A DNA stretch of 35,480 bases. It comes from Pseudobdellovibrionaceae bacterium (GTDB taxonomy: Bacteria; Bdellovibrionota; Bdellovibrionia; Bdellovibrionales; UBA1609). The notes beneath the pieces were generated by a model, which ran no database searches, had not been told where the DNA came from, and saw only the letters and a list, made by a program, of their open reading frames with translations. Location of the stretch: assembly GCA_015163855.1 (NCBI GenBank), contig JAAOIK010000031.1, forward strand, positions 1-35,480. Direction: 5' to 3'. The translations under genes and the position numbers were made by a program. Positions 6,829 through 17,092 of this stretch are shown piece by piece. Numbering within the stretch: position 1 is the first letter of the stretch; every line of letters begins with the position of its first letter.

Positions 6829-8775
6829 TTAGGCTTCTATAAAAATAGAATCCATCATTCTAGTTTGCTTTTCTTGTTTTAATTTTTCTACAACTTCTTT
6901 TATAGTTAAATTACTTATGCTTTCACCAGTTCGTAAACGCAAAGACACCTCTTTAGAAGCTTCTTCTTTATCTCCAACAATAATCATATAAGGAACTTGG
7001 TTAATTTGTGCTTCTCTAATTTTAAACCCTAGCTTTTCATTTCTAGTATCTAAAAATGTTCTAAAATGTTTTTTAATTTCTTTATTAATACTTTCTGCAT
7101 AAGCTTTATTTTTATCCGTTAAATTGCAAATAGCAATTTGTACTGGACTCATCCATAAAGCCAATCTTCCAGCAGTGTGTTCTAAATAAGTGGCTAAAAA
7201 TCTTTCTAAAGAACCTAAAATGGCTCGATGAAGCATAATAGGTTGGTGATTTTCGTTATCCTCGCCCACATAAGACAACTTAAAAGCCTCTGGCATATTA
7301 AAATCACACTGTAAAGTTCCTAACTGCCAAGGGCGCTTCATAGAATCAATAAACACAATATCTAATTTAGGGCCATAAAAAGCTCCATCGCCTTCATTAA
7401 TTTCATAAGGTAATTGTAAAGCATCTAAAGCTTGTTTTAAAGCTTCTTCTGACTTATTCCAAGCTTCATCGCTTCCCATACGCTTTGCAGGACGAGTGGA
7501 TAAATAAATTTTATACTCATTCATACCTAAACTTTGATAAACTTCTTTTAAAAAATTCATAAAAGAACAAATTTCTGCTTGTAGTTGATCTAATCGACAA
7601 AAAATATGAGCATCATCTTGGCAAAAACTTCTTACCCTAGATAAACCATGCATAGTTCCACTTCTTTCATAACGATGAAGTCTTCCAAAATCTGCAATTC
7701 TCCATGGCAAGTCTCTATAAGAGTGTCGTTTTTGAGAATAGATTAAGCAATGCCCCGGGCAGTTCATTGGTTTAACAGAAAAAGGTCGTTTATCTACTTC
7801 TGTAAAATACATATTTTCTCTATAATTTTCATAATGCCCCGATTTGTGATATAAATCGACATCAAAAATTTGAGGGCTAATCACTTCCTCATAATTATAC
7901 TTTTTATAAAGTTCTTTTAAATAATTTGTTAACTCGTTATAAATTACCGTTCCTTTTGGTGTGAAAAAAGGAGCACCTGGAGAGTATGGATGAAAAAAGA
8001 ATAAATCTAATTTTTTTCCTAATATACGGTGGTCTCTTTTTTTTGCTTCTTCTAATAAATGTAAATGCGCTTGTAAATCTTTTTCCGAGCCAAAAGCCGT
8101 TCCATAAATGCGCTGTAACTGTTTATTATTTTCATCCCCTTTCCAATAAGCCCCTGCAACACTTAATAACTTTATACTAGAGATTTGACCCAAATGCTGT
8201 ACATGAGGGCCTTTACATAAATCTAACCAGTCGCCTTGTTTATAAATACTAACTTCATTAAAACCTTTAGTTTTTAAATCTTGAATAATTTCTACTTTAA
8301 ATAATTCTTTTTTGTTTTTAAAATAATCAATAGCTTTATCAATAGCCCAAACTTCTTTAGCCACTGGTAATTTAGACTTGATTAGTTCTTTCATTTTTTT
8401 TTCTATTTTAACAAGGTCTTCTTCTACAAATACATAAGGAGAGTCGAAATCATAATAAAACCCTGAATCAATAACAGGGCCAATAGTGACTTTAATTTCT
8501 GGCCATATAAATTGTACGGCTTGGGCTAATACATGAGCTGCAGAATGTCTTAAAATATCTAAACTTTCTGGAGAGGTTTTAGTAATTATTTTAATAGTGT
8601 CTTGATCCATTAACCGCGTTCGTAAATCTTGCACTTCATTATTAGAATTAATTTTCGCACCCAAAGTATCTTTAGCTAAACGCGAACCAATGCTTTCTGC
8701 CACTTCTAAAACACTGGGTGCTTTATCAAAACTTTTAATAGAATTATCCGGTAAAATAACAGAAATTTTAGACAT
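6829..8775 (-). CDS. thrS: Threonyl-tRNA synthetase
   Basis: This class II synthetase charges tRNA-Thr and edits mischarged Ser-tRNA. The 648-residue domain order is complete: TGS domain (about 1-64), editing domain with HSAAH (77-81) and a downstream LDLCKGPH, the catalytic core, and a C-terminal anticodon-binding domain. The zinc ligands expected for the family are visible as the Cys of MNCPGH, the His of DDAHIF and the His of LHRAILGS. Motif 2 appears as GRLHRYERSG. The ATG lies only 3 bases after the stop of actF and has no separate Shine-Dalgarno, so it is probably translated by coupling with the respiratory operon upstream. infC follows 20 bp downstream. Confidence 0.97.
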   Translation of the reverse strand: MSKISVILPDNSIKSFDKAPSVLEVAESIGSRLAKDTLGAKINSNNEVQDLRTRLMDQDTIKIITKTSPESLDILRHSAAHVLAQAVQFIWPEIKVTIGPVIDSGFYYDFDSPYVFVEEDLVKIEKKMKELIKSKLPVAKEVWAIDKAIDYFKNKKELFKVEIIQDLKTKGFNEVSIYKQGDWLDLCKGPHVQHLGQISSIKLLSVAGAYWKGDENNKQLQRIYGTAFGSEKDLQAHLHLLEEAKKRDHRILGKKLDLFFFHPYSPGAPFFTPKGTVIYNELTNYLKELYKKYNYEEVISPQIFDVDLYHKSGHYENYRENMYFTEVDKRPFSVKPMNCPGHCLIYSQKRHSYRDLPWRIADFGRLHRYERSGTMHGLSRVRSFCQDDAHIFCRLDQLQAEICSFMNFLKEVYQSLGMNEYKIYLSTRPAKRMGSDEAWNKSEEALKQALDALQLPYEINEGDGAFYGPKLDIVFIDSMKRPWQLGTLQCDFNMPEAFKLSYVGEDNENHQPIMLHRAILGSLERFLATYLEHTAGRLALWMSPVQIAICNLTDKNKAYAESINKEIKKHFRTFLDTRNEKLGFKIREAQINQVPYMIIVGDKEEASKEVSLRLRTGESISNLTIKEVVEKLKQEKQTRMMDSIFIEA

Positions 8776-8778
8776 AAA

Positions 8779-9969
8779 TTAATACACTACTTCATGACTT
8801 TTAGATTCATCATAAAAGTAATCTTCTTTGGGAATTAAAGATTGTTTGGTTAAAAATTTAGTACTGGTATATAAAAATAAACCTAAAAAACCTAAAAAAA
8901 TACCCACTTCTGCAAAAGAAAACTTAACTACAGAGGGGGAATAATGAGGGTAAACCATCCAATAAACATCTACAAATTGCATTAATAAAATTAAAACCGA
9001 TACTGCAACAAGATGATAAGGATTTCTTTTAGCCCATTGAGGAAGTAAGGCAATAAAAGGAACAATAAATTTAAATATAACTAATGCAATAGATACCCAT
9101 ATCCATTCTCCATCAAAACGATTTAAAAAATACACCGTTTCTTCAGGAATGTTAGCATACCAAATTAACATAAATTGACTAAAAGCAATGTAAGCCCAAA
9201 AAGTGGTAAAGCCAAAAAGCAGTTTTCCTAAATCATGCAAATGATTTTCGTTTACAAAACCTTTAATCCACGATTTTTTTAAAGCATAAACTACAAAAAT
9301 AATGATAAAGGCTAAGGCCGATTGAAATAATCCAGAAAAATTATAAACTCCAAAAATAGTAGAATACCAATAAGGGTTTAAGCTCATTAAAAGATCTACA
9401 CTAAATAAAGAATAAGATAGTGCAAATACTAATAAAAAAATAACCGATGGTTTCATTGCTTTGTCATAAATAGATTTTGCTTTTTCTAATGTAGACGCTT
9501 TAATAATCCATCGCTGCAAAATAATCCATACAGAAAAAAATAAAACTAAACGAATAAAAAAAGCTGTTGGATTTAAATAAGACATTTTACCCTCTAAAGC
9601 ATGATGCCCAATCATGTTAGCCGAATCAAACCATGAATAAATATTTCCTGCTCCTAAAAAAAAGATAATAGCTAAACCAAAAGCCCATGGTAAAAAACTG
9701 CTCATTGCCTCGGCATAGCGACGAATATTTACACTCCAACCCGCTTTAGTTAAAAACTGCAACGCAACAAAAAATAATCCACCTAAAGCTAAACTAGTAA
9801 AAAAGAAAAAACTAACTAAAAAAGAAGACCATGCCCTTACATTGTCGGTAATCATGGTAATGCCAAAGGTGATAACTCCAATAAACATAAAACTTACAAA
9901 CAAAGTTTTTGCTTTAGAAGAAATAATCCATTCTGTTTTTTGCTGATTAGTTATATTACTTGTTTCCAC
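8779..9969 (-). CDS. actF: Alternative complex III subunit ActF (membrane, quinol-binding type)
   Basis: ActF is one of the polytopic subunits of alternative complex III, which oxidises membrane quinol and passes electrons to a periplasmic cytochrome or directly to an oxidase. The 396 residues contain about ten transmembrane segments, including LPWAFGLAIIFFLGAGNIYSW and FWAYIAFSQFMLIWYANIPE, a region typical of ActF. The start is a GTG at 9967-9969 with AGGGG four bases upstream. It follows actE by 8 bp. In many bacteria a cytochrome oxidase or its assembly factor follows; here thrS follows after 3 bp. Identification rests on motif recall plus position as the last act gene. Confidence 0.88.
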   Translation of the reverse strand: METSNITNQQKTEWIISSKAKTLFVSFMFIGVITFGITMITDNVRAWSSFLVSFFFFTSLALGGLFFVALQFLTKAGWSVNIRRYAEAMSSFLPWAFGLAIIFFLGAGNIYSWFDSANMIGHHALEGKMSYLNPTAFFIRLVLFFSVWIILQRWIIKASTLEKAKSIYDKAMKPSVIFLLVFALSYSLFSVDLLMSLNPYWYSTIFGVYNFSGLFQSALAFIIIFVVYALKKSWIKGFVNENHLHDLGKLLFGFTTFWAYIAFSQFMLIWYANIPEETVYFLNRFDGEWIWVSIALVIFKFIVPFIALLPQWAKRNPYHLVAVSVLILLMQFVDVYWMVYPHYSPSVVKFSFAEVGIFLGFLGLFLYTSTKFLTKQSLIPKEDYFYDESKSHEVVY

Positions 9970-9977
9970 TAAAGCCC

Positions 9978-10535
9978 CTATTTATTTATTTTTTGTAAGG
10001 TTCTAATATAATTTATAATAGCCCATCTATCTTTTGGATTAGGAATTTGATTAGCATAACTTCCCATCAAACCTTTTCCTTTTTTAATAATATAATAAAT
10101 AAATCCATCAGAAGATTTTCTTATGGTAGAAGATAGTAAAGAAGGAGGTTTTATAATCATTTTAGGTGCAATTTGTCCATTTCCAGCACCCGTCTGCCCA
10201 TGGCAAAGCGCACAGTAAATAGTAAATAGTTCTTTTCCTTTTAATAATATTTCTGCACTGTATTTTCCTTTTAAAGGATTTTTAAAAGCTTTTCCGGCTT
10301 GCGCTGCTTGAGTGTATAAAAATTTTTCTTTTTCTTTAGAAATACTTCCTTTAGGTGGATTCATAAAATTGGGTTTATTTCTGGTTTTATTAAAACCTTG
10401 TGCTTTTAAAGCCTTTTGTTCAAACATTCCCATGCTAGTTTCATAATTTGTTTGGTTTTTGCCAGCATTACAGGACAACATTAATGTTCCTAGCAATAGG
10501 CTGTATAATAAGTGATATAATCGTTTTCTTTTCAT
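9978..10535 (-). CDS. actE: Alternative complex III subunit ActE (monohaem cytochrome c lipoprotein)
   Basis: This 185-residue protein is a periplasmic membrane-anchored electron carrier in alternative complex III. Residues 1-22 form a lipoprotein signal ending in LMLSC (Cys22 is the predicted lipidated residue). A single CALCHG haem c site (Cys108, Cys111, His112) follows, with Met126 or Met157 as possible axial ligand. I chose the ATG at 10535 rather than an upstream in-frame ATG at 10649, because AAAGGG sits 6 bases before it, it yields a normal signal peptide, and the longer reading frame would run far into actD. It lies 10 bp after actD. Confidence 0.9.
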   Translation of the reverse strand: MKRKRLYHLLYSLLLGTLMLSCNAGKNQTNYETSMGMFEQKALKAQGFNKTRNKPNFMNPPKGSISKEKEKFLYTQAAQAGKAFKNPLKGKYSAEILLKGKELFTIYCALCHGQTGAGNGQIAPKMIIKPPSLLSSTIRKSSDGFIYYIIKKGKGLMGSYANQIPNPKDRWAIINYIRTLQKINK

Positions 10536-10545
10536 AATGCCCTTT

Positions 10546-11133
10546 TTAAAATTCGGATTGCTTAACTTCCACAGCTCCAAATTGATTAAAAATCTGATTA
10601 AGTTCTTTAGCTCGTCCTTTAATTTCTTCTTCAGGAATAAATATTGCAAATTTATGGCTAGTGATATCTGGGTCTAAAATAACAGGATTAACACTAGGTA
10701 ATCCATTAATAAAAAACATTAAAGCCACCGAACCTAAAGCTGCAAATAAAATAGTTAACTCGAAAATAATAGGTATAAAAGCAGCAAAAGACCACATTGG
10801 TTTACCACCAATATTTAATGGCCAATTCACTACAGCAACCCACCAAGTAAACCAAATACCAAAAGCACAACCTGTTAAACCTAAAAAGAAAGTTGCCCAA
10901 GGAATAAAAGAACGAGGTATTTTCATAGCTTCATCAATTCCATGTAAGGGAAAAGGAGAAACTGCTTCAAAGCCAGAAAAACCATTTTCTGTCATTGCAC
11001 GAGCTGCCTTAACTAACTGGTGATCATCGAGCCAAAAAGCAGCAGTACCTTTTTTTGTTGGACTTTTTATGTAATTCTCTATTTTACAAGCTAAAGCTTT
11101 GGCTTTTTGTATTAATGTATTTTTAGTGCTCAT
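10546..11133 (-). CDS. actD: Alternative complex III subunit ActD (DUF3341)
   Basis: ActD is a small membrane subunit of alternative complex III with no cofactor. The product (195 residues from the chosen start) has an N-terminal soluble part with [14 protein letters not shown], the hallmark of this family, then two hydrophobic segments ([20 protein letters not shown] and a second around [18 protein letters not shown]). I chose the ATG at 11131-11133 over one 15 bases upstream, because GTGGGG lies at a suitable distance. It overlaps the end of actC by 11 bases, implying translational coupling. Confidence 0.9.
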   Translation of the reverse strand: MSTKNTLIQKAKALACKIENYIKSPTKKGTAAFWLDDHQLVKAARAMTENGFSGFEAVSPFPLHGIDEAMKIPRSFIPWATFFLGLTGCAFGIWFTWWVAVVNWPLNIGGKPMWSFAAFIPIIFELTILFAALGSVALMFFINGLPSVNPVILDPDITSHKFAIFIPEEEIKGRAKELNQIFNQFGAVEVKQSEF

Positions 11134-12475
11134 TATCGTGCCCCACATTTAATACTGTTTTGATTTCTGACATAGAAATAGAAGGAAACACTCTTAAGTA
11201 AATTAAAAATAACATAAAAAATAAACCAAAACTACCAAAAATGGCTCCTAAATCGTAAGCGCTAAAATGAAACATTCCCCAACTGGATGGTAAAAAATCT
11301 CTATGCAAAGAGGTTACCGTGATTACAAATCTTTCAAACCACATACCAATATTTACAAAAATAGAAATAATAAACATTACTATTAAATGGCGACGCATTT
11401 TTTTAAACCAAAATATTTGCGGAATAATTACATTGCAAGAAACCATAATCCAATAAGACCACCAATAAGGGCCAAAAGCACGGTTAATAAATGCATATTG
11501 TTCTACCCCATGGCCCGAGTACCAAGCAATAAAAAACTCAGAAGCATAAGAATACCCTACTAGTAAGCTAGTGGTCATAATGATTTTATTCATTAACTCT
11601 AAATGATTAACGGTTACATAGTGTTTAAAATGAGGGATTACTATTCGTAAAATAGACATTAAAGTCACCACCATGGCAAAACCAGAAAACACTGCTCCTG
11701 CCACAAAGTAAGGAGGGAAAATAGTCGTATGCCAACCTGGTAATTGCGAAACCGCAAAGTCAAAAGAAACAATACTATGCACCGATAAAACTAAAGGAGT
11801 AGATAAACCAGCAAGTAACATATAAACCATTTCGTAATGGTTCCAATGCTTAGCTGTACCCCTCCAACCCATAGATAAAACACCATATATAAATTTACGC
11901 ACTTTATTTTTTGCTCTATCTCTAACTGTTGCTAAATCGGGAACCAAACCCACATACCAAAAAGTCATGGAAACCAAAGCATAAGTGGATACGGCAAAAA
12001 CATCCCATAATAAAGGAGATCTAAAATTTACCCATAATGGCCCTCGTTGATTAGGGTAAGGTAACAACCAATGAGCTAACCATGGACGACCTGTATGTAG
12101 CAAAGGGAAAATTCCAGCTGTCATTACGGCAAATACCGTCATAGCTTCTGCCGTTCTAGCAATAGAGGTTCTCCATTTTTGTCTAAATAAAAATAAAATA
12201 GCAGAAATTAAAGTTCCTGCATGACCAATACCAATCCAAAAAACAAAAGTAACAATGTCTGTACCCCAACCTACAGGACTATTTACTCCCATTAAACCCA
12301 TTCCATAAACGGCAATTAACCCCATGGTAACTATAAAGTAAAGAAGCAAAGATTTAGAAGCAAATAATAAAGCAAAATAATTTTTTCCAGGAACAGTCTC
12401 TATTAAAGAACAAACATCTTCTGTAACTTGTTTATAATCTTTATTGTCTAAAACTAATACGGGTCGTTTAGCCAT
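11123..12475 (-). CDS. actC: Alternative complex III subunit ActC (NrfD/PsrC-like membrane protein)
   Basis: ActC is a polytopic quinol-binding subunit of the NrfD/PsrC family and docks the iron-sulfur protein ActB. The 450 residues from the chosen start carry about ten transmembrane segments and family features such as [27 protein letters not shown] and [11 protein letters not shown]. The ATG at 12473-12475 is used because GGAGGG is 8 bases upstream, giving MAKRPVLV; an ATG 15 bases upstream overlaps that ribosome-binding site and is unlikely. It overlaps actB by 8 bases. Confidence 0.92.
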   Translation of the reverse strand: MAKRPVLVLDNKDYKQVTEDVCSLIETVPGKNYFALLFASKSLLLYFIVTMGLIAVYGMGLMGVNSPVGWGTDIVTFVFWIGIGHAGTLISAILFLFRQKWRTSIARTAEAMTVFAVMTAGIFPLLHTGRPWLAHWLLPYPNQRGPLWVNFRSPLLWDVFAVSTYALVSMTFWYVGLVPDLATVRDRAKNKVRKFIYGVLSMGWRGTAKHWNHYEMVYMLLAGLSTPLVLSVHSIVSFDFAVSQLPGWHTTIFPPYFVAGAVFSGFAMVVTLMSILRIVIPHFKHYVTVNHLELMNKIIMTTSLLVGYSYASEFFIAWYSGHGVEQYAFINRAFGPYWWSYWIMVSCNVIIPQIFWFKKMRRHLIVMFIISIFVNIGMWFERFVITVTSLHRDFLPSSWGMFHFSAYDLGAIFGSFGLFFMLFLIYLRVFPSISMSEIKTVLNVGHDNEH

Positions 12476-15400
12476 GATTATTCCCTCCATGATGAGAAGG
12501 TTTTTTTTCGGACTTTAATTGTTTTACATTTTTTACTTTGGCCTGATACCTTAAACCAGGTTTTAAATTTAATTCATGTAATAAAGTATAAGCTCTTTTA
12601 TTTGCAAAATCTTTAGAAACTTTTGTTTTTTTATCATTGCTATCACCAAAGTTAATAGCATTAGTAGGACAAGCTTCCTGACAAGCTGTTTTTACTTCAC
12701 CATCATCAATATGTTTTGTTTTTTTATCAATAGCTTTTTTATGACGAATTTCTGTTACTTTATGCAAACAGAAAGAACATTTTTCCATTACCCCTCTATC
12801 ACGAACAGTAACTTCTGGATTTAAAGACATCTCTAAAGGAGTACTTAGTTGAGTAAAATCAAACCAATTAAATCGACGCACTTTATAAGGGCAGTTATTT
12901 GCACAATAACGAGTACCCACGCAACGATTGTAAATCATATCATTAGTGCCTTCGTCGCCATGAACGGTGGCAGCCACTGGACAAACTGTTTCGCAAGGGG
13001 CTTCGTCACAATGTTGACAAGTTACTGGTTGAAAAACGGTATCGGGGTCTTCTGCTTTTCCAGTATGGTACCTATCAATGCGCAACCAATGCATTGACCG
13101 CCCCTCAGAAACATATTGCTTTCCTACTGTGGGAATATTGTTTTCTGACTGACAAGCAACTACACAACTAGAACAACCCGTACAAGTATTTAAATCAATA
13201 CTCATTCCCCATTTTTGCCCTTTGTATTTTATAGTAGACCATAAAGTGGGTTGTTTTTCACGACTTTCAATGGGTTTAGTTAAAGCTAGCATATCATCTA
13301 AAGTTTTTTCAATAACAATACGACGACCCTGCATACTATGTTGATTTTGCGTGCTAGCTAATAAATTAACTTTACTAGTTTTAGTAATAGAAGCCTTTAA
13401 ACCAGCATAAACTTTTTTATTTTTAAAACTTTTTACTAAAGGAAAAGCATTAACTCCCACAGCTTTTGCCACCGAACCATAAGTTTGCCCATACCCAAGG
13501 GATAAAGACATAGTATTATCCGCCTGACCGGGTTGAATATGTACAGGAACTTTTACTATTTGATCACTTACTTTAAGCTCTACCACTTGGCCTTCTTTTA
13601 AACGCTCTTTTTCTGCCATGGATAAAGGGATAGATAAATAATTATCCCAACAAATTTTTGTTATGGGATGAGGGATCTCTTGTAACCAAGCAACATTGGC
13701 CATACTTCCCCAACGATTAGAAAAACTAGATTCTAAAGAGAGTTCATAACCTTGCTCTGGTAAACTTGGTTTTAACCAAGATAAAGCAGACATATTAAAC
13801 TTACGAACAGAGTTATTGGTTTTGTAGCGTTTGGTATTGCCATCTACAAAACCCTTTTGCAAAAGGTTAAACCAAAAGTCATCAAATTTTTGATTTCCTT
13901 TTTTATATTTAGGATAAAATTGATAACGCCAATAGGTTTTTAAATACTCGTAACTATTTTTGGCCGAAAACGATTTTACTGCTTTAATCCAAGTTATTAA
14001 AGAATCTTCAAAAGCTCTAGTTTCATAAAGTGGTTCAATAGTTGGTTGAATAATAGAGTATAATTGGTTCTGCCCCTCTACATCTCCCCACTTTTCTAAT
14101 GCATTATGATCAGGAGCAATAAAATTACTAATTTTAGCAGTTTCATCTAAGTGCGAGCCTACATAAACTAGTAATTTTAATTTTTTTAGTGCTTTTAATA
14201 ATTTTTCATTACCAGGGTGACTATAAACAAGATTGATATCATGAATAATTAAGCGTTTAACCAATCCAGACTCTATGTCGGCAATTAATTTTGTTAAATC
14301 TTTTTCAGAAGATCTAAAAGAAGAATAATTAGACTCTTTATAATCTACAACACTACCATCATTAGACAGCAATGTGTTTAAAAAATTGGCAGCTATGTGT
14401 AGTAAAGTGGATTCTTGTGTTTCTGTGGAAATTCCTCCCACTATAACTAAACTTTTCTTTCGGTTTTTCCATAACTCATCGGCAATGTTAGACAGTTGTA
14501 ATTTTTTATCTAATTCTACCAAAGACACTTTTTCATTGTAACTGGTTAACACTTGGCGAAGGTTTTTATCCCAAGCATAAGAAGAGCGTTTTTTTACTAT
14601 CACCAATTGGTACAATACTCCCATTAAAATATCTAAATACTCCGAAGCCTTTACTGGATAACGACGATCGGCATTTGCACCCGTTAAGGATAAGCCAGAC
14701 TCAAACACAACTAACTTATTCATATTTTTAGAAGGTTTACGCCCTTGAGCAAAAAAACCAGACATTTCTGTTGGAGCTAAATAAGAACCTAAAAAATCGG
14801 CCCCTACAGAGACAATCATCTTTGCTTTGTTTAAACGGTAATGAGGAACAACTTTATCTCCATAAGAAATTTTTTGTGCTTGCTTTAAAGCATCTAAATT
14901 TTCCACATCCCAAGAGTAATGTTTTGCTTTATAAGTTTGTTTAAAATTATAAAGTAAAGCCCTAGTGCTAGGAGAGGTAATACTTTTTGTTAGCACACCC
15001 ACAGAAGATTTTTTTAATTCTTTAACCACTGTAGCATCTAATTTTTTCCAAGATATTGGCAAGCTATCGTAGTTGGTTTTTTTAGGATTTAATAAATGTT
15101 GTATTGGAGCTTTTAACCTATCAGGATCATATAAAGACAACACACTGGCTGTTGCACGCATAGATATTTTGTTTAAAGCTCCTGGATATTCCGAATTACC
15201 TTCTATTTTTATGGGACGGCCTTCTCTAGTTTTTACAACTACTCCAAAAACCTCAGAGCCATCAACAAAACTAGAAGCATAATGATTAGCCACACCAGGA
15301 ATAACATCGTCTGGTCTTTTAACATAAGGTACAATTTTTTGAGTGGGTTTTCTAGTACAAGCAAAAGTACTTAAAGCTAAACTGGCTCCCATTAGTTTTA

Positions 15401-15608
15401 AAAAATCTCGTCTTGCCCAACCCTCTTCTTTACTTTTATCTATGGGTGTGGATTGAAATTCATCAACCACAGATTGTTGAAACTCTGTAGTGTTTTGTAG
15501 CTCTGCAAGACTCTTCCAATAGCCATTTTCTGGTTCTTCAGAAAGAAGCTGCTCGTTAACCTCTTTACTAGTTGTTGTTTTCTTTAGATGTTTTATTTCT
15601 TCTTTCAT
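12468..15608 (-). CDS. actB: Alternative complex III subunit ActB (molybdopterin-like domain fused to Fe-S domain)
   Basis: ActB is the large periplasm-facing iron-sulfur subunit of alternative complex III. The 1046 residues carry a twin-arginine motif RRDFLKLMG (Arg66-Arg67), displaced from the N-terminus as is usual for ActB, followed by a possible lipidation Cys84 (STFAC). The long middle region resembles a molybdopterin oxidoreductase that in this family carries no molybdenum. The C-terminal quarter contains the iron-sulfur cysteine groups: [37 protein letters not shown], and CSFC with CQEACP, enough for several [4Fe-4S] and [3Fe-4S] clusters. The ATG has AAGGA 8 bases upstream. actA ends 37 bp before it. 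Confidence 0.94.
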   Translation of the reverse strand: MKEEIKHLKKTTTSKEVNEQLLSEEPENGYWKSLAELQNTTEFQQSVVDEFQSTPIDKSKEEGWARRDFLKLMGASLALSTFACTRKPTQKIVPYVKRPDDVIPGVANHYASSFVDGSEVFGVVVKTREGRPIKIEGNSEYPGALNKISMRATASVLSLYDPDRLKAPIQHLLNPKKTNYDSLPISWKKLDATVVKELKKSSVGVLTKSITSPSTRALLYNFKQTYKAKHYSWDVENLDALKQAQKISYGDKVVPHYRLNKAKMIVSVGADFLGSYLAPTEMSGFFAQGRKPSKNMNKLVVFESGLSLTGANADRRYPVKASEYLDILMGVLYQLVIVKKRSSYAWDKNLRQVLTSYNEKVSLVELDKKLQLSNIADELWKNRKKSLVIVGGISTETQESTLLHIAANFLNTLLSNDGSVVDYKESNYSSFRSSEKDLTKLIADIESGLVKRLIIHDINLVYSHPGNEKLLKALKKLKLLVYVGSHLDETAKISNFIAPDHNALEKWGDVEGQNQLYSIIQPTIEPLYETRAFEDSLITWIKAVKSFSAKNSYEYLKTYWRYQFYPKYKKGNQKFDDFWFNLLQKGFVDGNTKRYKTNNSVRKFNMSALSWLKPSLPEQGYELSLESSFSNRWGSMANVAWLQEIPHPITKICWDNYLSIPLSMAEKERLKEGQVVELKVSDQIVKVPVHIQPGQADNTMSLSLGYGQTYGSVAKAVGVNAFPLVKSFKNKKVYAGLKASITKTSKVNLLASTQNQHSMQGRRIVIEKTLDDMLALTKPIESREKQPTLWSTIKYKGQKWGMSIDLNTCTGCSSCVVACQSENNIPTVGKQYVSEGRSMHWLRIDRYHTGKAEDPDTVFQPVTCQHCDEAPCETVCPVAATVHGDEGTNDMIYNRCVGTRYCANNCPYKVRRFNWFDFTQLSTPLEMSLNPEVTVRDRGVMEKCSFCLHKVTEIRHKKAIDKKTKHIDDGEVKTACQEACPTNAINFGDSNDKKTKVSKDFANKRAYTLLHELNLKPGLRYQAKVKNVKQLKSEKKPSHHGGNNHG

Positions 15609-15645
15609 GAGCTAAGTCCTTTTCCTTTAACCAATGCTTTTTTTA

Positions 15646-16203
15646 TTAATAATGACAAGTTACACAACTAGTGGGTGCATTATTTTCTTTTTTTCTATGG
15701 CAATCTACACACCAACCCATAGATAAACTTTCTTTTTGAAAAACCTCTTCCATAGTTTCCACCTGTCCATGACAGTCTTGGCATTGCTTACCGGCATTAA
15801 TATGTTTGGAATGATCAAACTTTACATAATCTGGTAATAAATGTACTTTTTGCCACTCTACGGGTTGATTATTTATATAATGTTGCGTTAACTTTTGAAT
15901 GATAGGACTGCCGGTTTTAACAGACAAGTGGCAGTTCATACAAATATTTAAACTAGGTACAGTGGCATGCCTGGATTTATCAACATTAGCATGACAATAA
16001 CGACAATCAATTTTGTATTGACCTGCATGTACTTTATGAGAGTAAGGAATAGGTTGAGTAGGTTGGTAATTAATATTATAGCCAAAAACCACTTTATTAT
16101 TGGTTACCAAATAAATCCAAATAAATAAAGCCGCTAGTGTGACCACTAAGACAACAGGAACAAGAACTTTACGAGACATTAAAATATTTTTTTTATTTTT
16201 CAC
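15646..16203 (-). CDS. actA: Alternative complex III subunit ActA (pentahaem cytochrome c)
   Basis: ActA is the membrane-anchored multihaem cytochrome of alternative complex III. Five CxxCH haem sites are visible (Cys67, 88, 141, 165 and 180 of 185 residues), matching the pentahaem type, after one N-terminal transmembrane helix (about 12-32). The reading frame can start at the GTG of 16201-16203 or at the ATG of 16177-16179 (eight residues shorter, beginning MSRKVLV). Neither has a convincing Shine-Dalgarno, so the start is open. It is the first gene of a tightly packed actABCDEF operon. Confidence 0.93.
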   Translation of the reverse strand: MKNKKNILMSRKVLVPVVLVVTLAALFIWIYLVTNNKVVFGYNINYQPTQPIPYSHKVHAGQYKIDCRYCHANVDKSRHATVPSLNICMNCHLSVKTGSPIIQKLTQHYINNQPVEWQKVHLLPDYVKFDHSKHINAGKQCQDCHGQVETMEEVFQKESLSMGWCVDCHRKKENNAPTSCVTCHY

Positions 16204-16226
16204 TAGTACACTACTTTAGTTAATCA

Positions 16227-16256
16227 TTAATACCATATCAACAACCAATATTTCAA
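16227..16256 (-). promoter_or_regulatory. Candidate promoter of the act operon
   Basis: On the minus strand TTGAAA (16251-16256) and TATTAA (16227-16232) are 18 bp apart, in the 56-bp gap upstream of actA. The -35 part lies inside a perfect palindrome (16247-16261, AATATTT-C-AAATATT) that also covers the stop codon of the upstream gene, so a bound protein there could affect act transcription. Both hexamers are partial matches. Confidence 0.35.
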
Positions 16257-16259
16257 ATA

Positions 16260-16979
16260 TTATTTAGAAAATTTATTTAATTTTTTAGGGTTAGATACTA
16301 TAGTAAATAAATGCTCAATATATTCCTTAGAATAACCCGAAGTTAAATCTTTAATATATTTTTCTAAAATTTTTTCAGAAACGGCCTTTGCCATATAAGG
16401 CACCTCCCACTTCATTAAAAAGTGTAAACGACACCATTTATGAGCTATAACAATTTGGTCACAACCAGAAACTTCGCAAAATCGATAACCGTCAGCGTCG
16501 GTTAAAACTACATTGTCTTTGCTGGTTAAACTGTCTAGCTCTCCTAAAAATTGAGAAGATAAAATAGAAGGCGTATCGGCAGCTTCTGCTTTTGCGGACT
16601 TAGCCTCTGCCTTTTTACTAACTGCTTTTTTTACTTTTTTAGCGGGTTGTTTTTTTGCAACCTTTTTCTTAGCTACTTTCTTTTTAGTGATTTTCTTTTT
16701 AGTTATTTTTTTCTTAGCAACCTTTTTCTTAGCTACTTTCTTTTTATTATTTTTTTTAGGAGATTTCTTTTTAGCTACTTTTTTCTTAGTAACTTTCTTT
16801 TTAGCTACTTTCTTTTTAGCTACTTTCTTTTTAACTACTTTTTTCTTAGCTACTTTTTTCTTAGCTACTTTTTTCTTAACGGTTTTTTTCTTAGTAACTT
16901 TCTTTTTAGCTACTTTCTTTTTAACTACTTTTTTCTTAGCTACTTTCTTTTTAATTACTTTTTTTTTTGCTTTTGCCAT
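16260..16979 (-). CDS. Lysine-repeat, histone-H1-like protein with C-terminal Cys/His domain
   Basis: About 107 N-terminal residues (4-110) are a tandem array of five-residue units of the type (V/T/I)(A/V/T)KKK, similar to histone-H1-like bacterial proteins and expected to bind DNA or RNA non-specifically. A linker rich in Ala, Lys and Glu leads to a folded-looking domain of about 100 residues. That domain contains FCEVSGCDQ and [10 protein letters not shown]: Cys168, Cys173, Cys183 and His186, a plausible single zinc site. It ends in a helical segment. I recognise the combination only loosely and assign no specific role. The ATG at 16979 is preferred, with AAGGTG just upstream; a GTG two codons earlier lies inside that site. 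It stands alone between the act operon and the beta-repeat gene, all on the minus strand. Confidence 0.8.
   Translation of the reverse strand: MAKAKKKVIKKKVAKKKVVKKKVAKKKVTKKKTVKKKVAKKKVAKKKVVKKKVAKKKVAKKKVTKKKVAKKKSPKKNNKKKVAKKKVAKKKITKKKITKKKVAKKKVAKKQPAKKVKKAVSKKAEAKSAKAEAADTPSILSSQFLGELDSLTSKDNVVLTDADGYRFCEVSGCDQIVIAHKWCRLHFLMKWEVPYMAKAVSEKILEKYIKDLTSGYSKEYIEHLFTIVSNPKKLNKFSK
16650..16970. repeat. 15-bp coding tandem repeat array
   Basis: About twenty degenerate copies of a 15-bp unit (plus-strand form TTTCTTTTTAGCTAC) encode the KKK pentapeptide array of the histone-H1-like gene. Variation is at the two small-residue codons. Two units around 16741-16776 deviate (SPKK, NNKKK). Such arrays can gain or lose units by slippage in steps that keep the frame. 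Confidence 0.9.
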
Positions 16980-17092
16980 ATCCACCTTATTAAATAATCC
17001 TTAATCTATAATTTTAATTATCTACTAATATAAAAATCCGTCACTGGTTAATTTAAATACCAAAGTTTAACACAAAGGGCAAACTTTTTGAA

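Noticed and set aside
9978-10649. Longer ActE reading frame starting at 10649
   Set aside because: The added 38 residues lie within actD and hide a normal lipoprotein signal; AAAGGG precedes the ATG at 10535.
16650-16970. Possible CRISPR array from regular repeats
   Set aside because: Units are 15 bp, contiguous with no spacers, and encode an in-frame pentapeptide array.
16647-17004. Long plus-strand open frames rich in Phe and Leu that look like membrane proteins
   Set aside because: They are antisense readings of the lysine-codon repeat of the histone-H1-like gene (AAA/AAG read backwards give TTT/CTT); no ribosome-binding site and no independent support.
17062-17087. AAAGTTT / AAACTTT inverted repeat as a terminator of the beta-repeat gene
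   Set aside because: The stem is seven bp and A/T-rich with a 12-base loop and no T-run in the needed direction; too weak to call.
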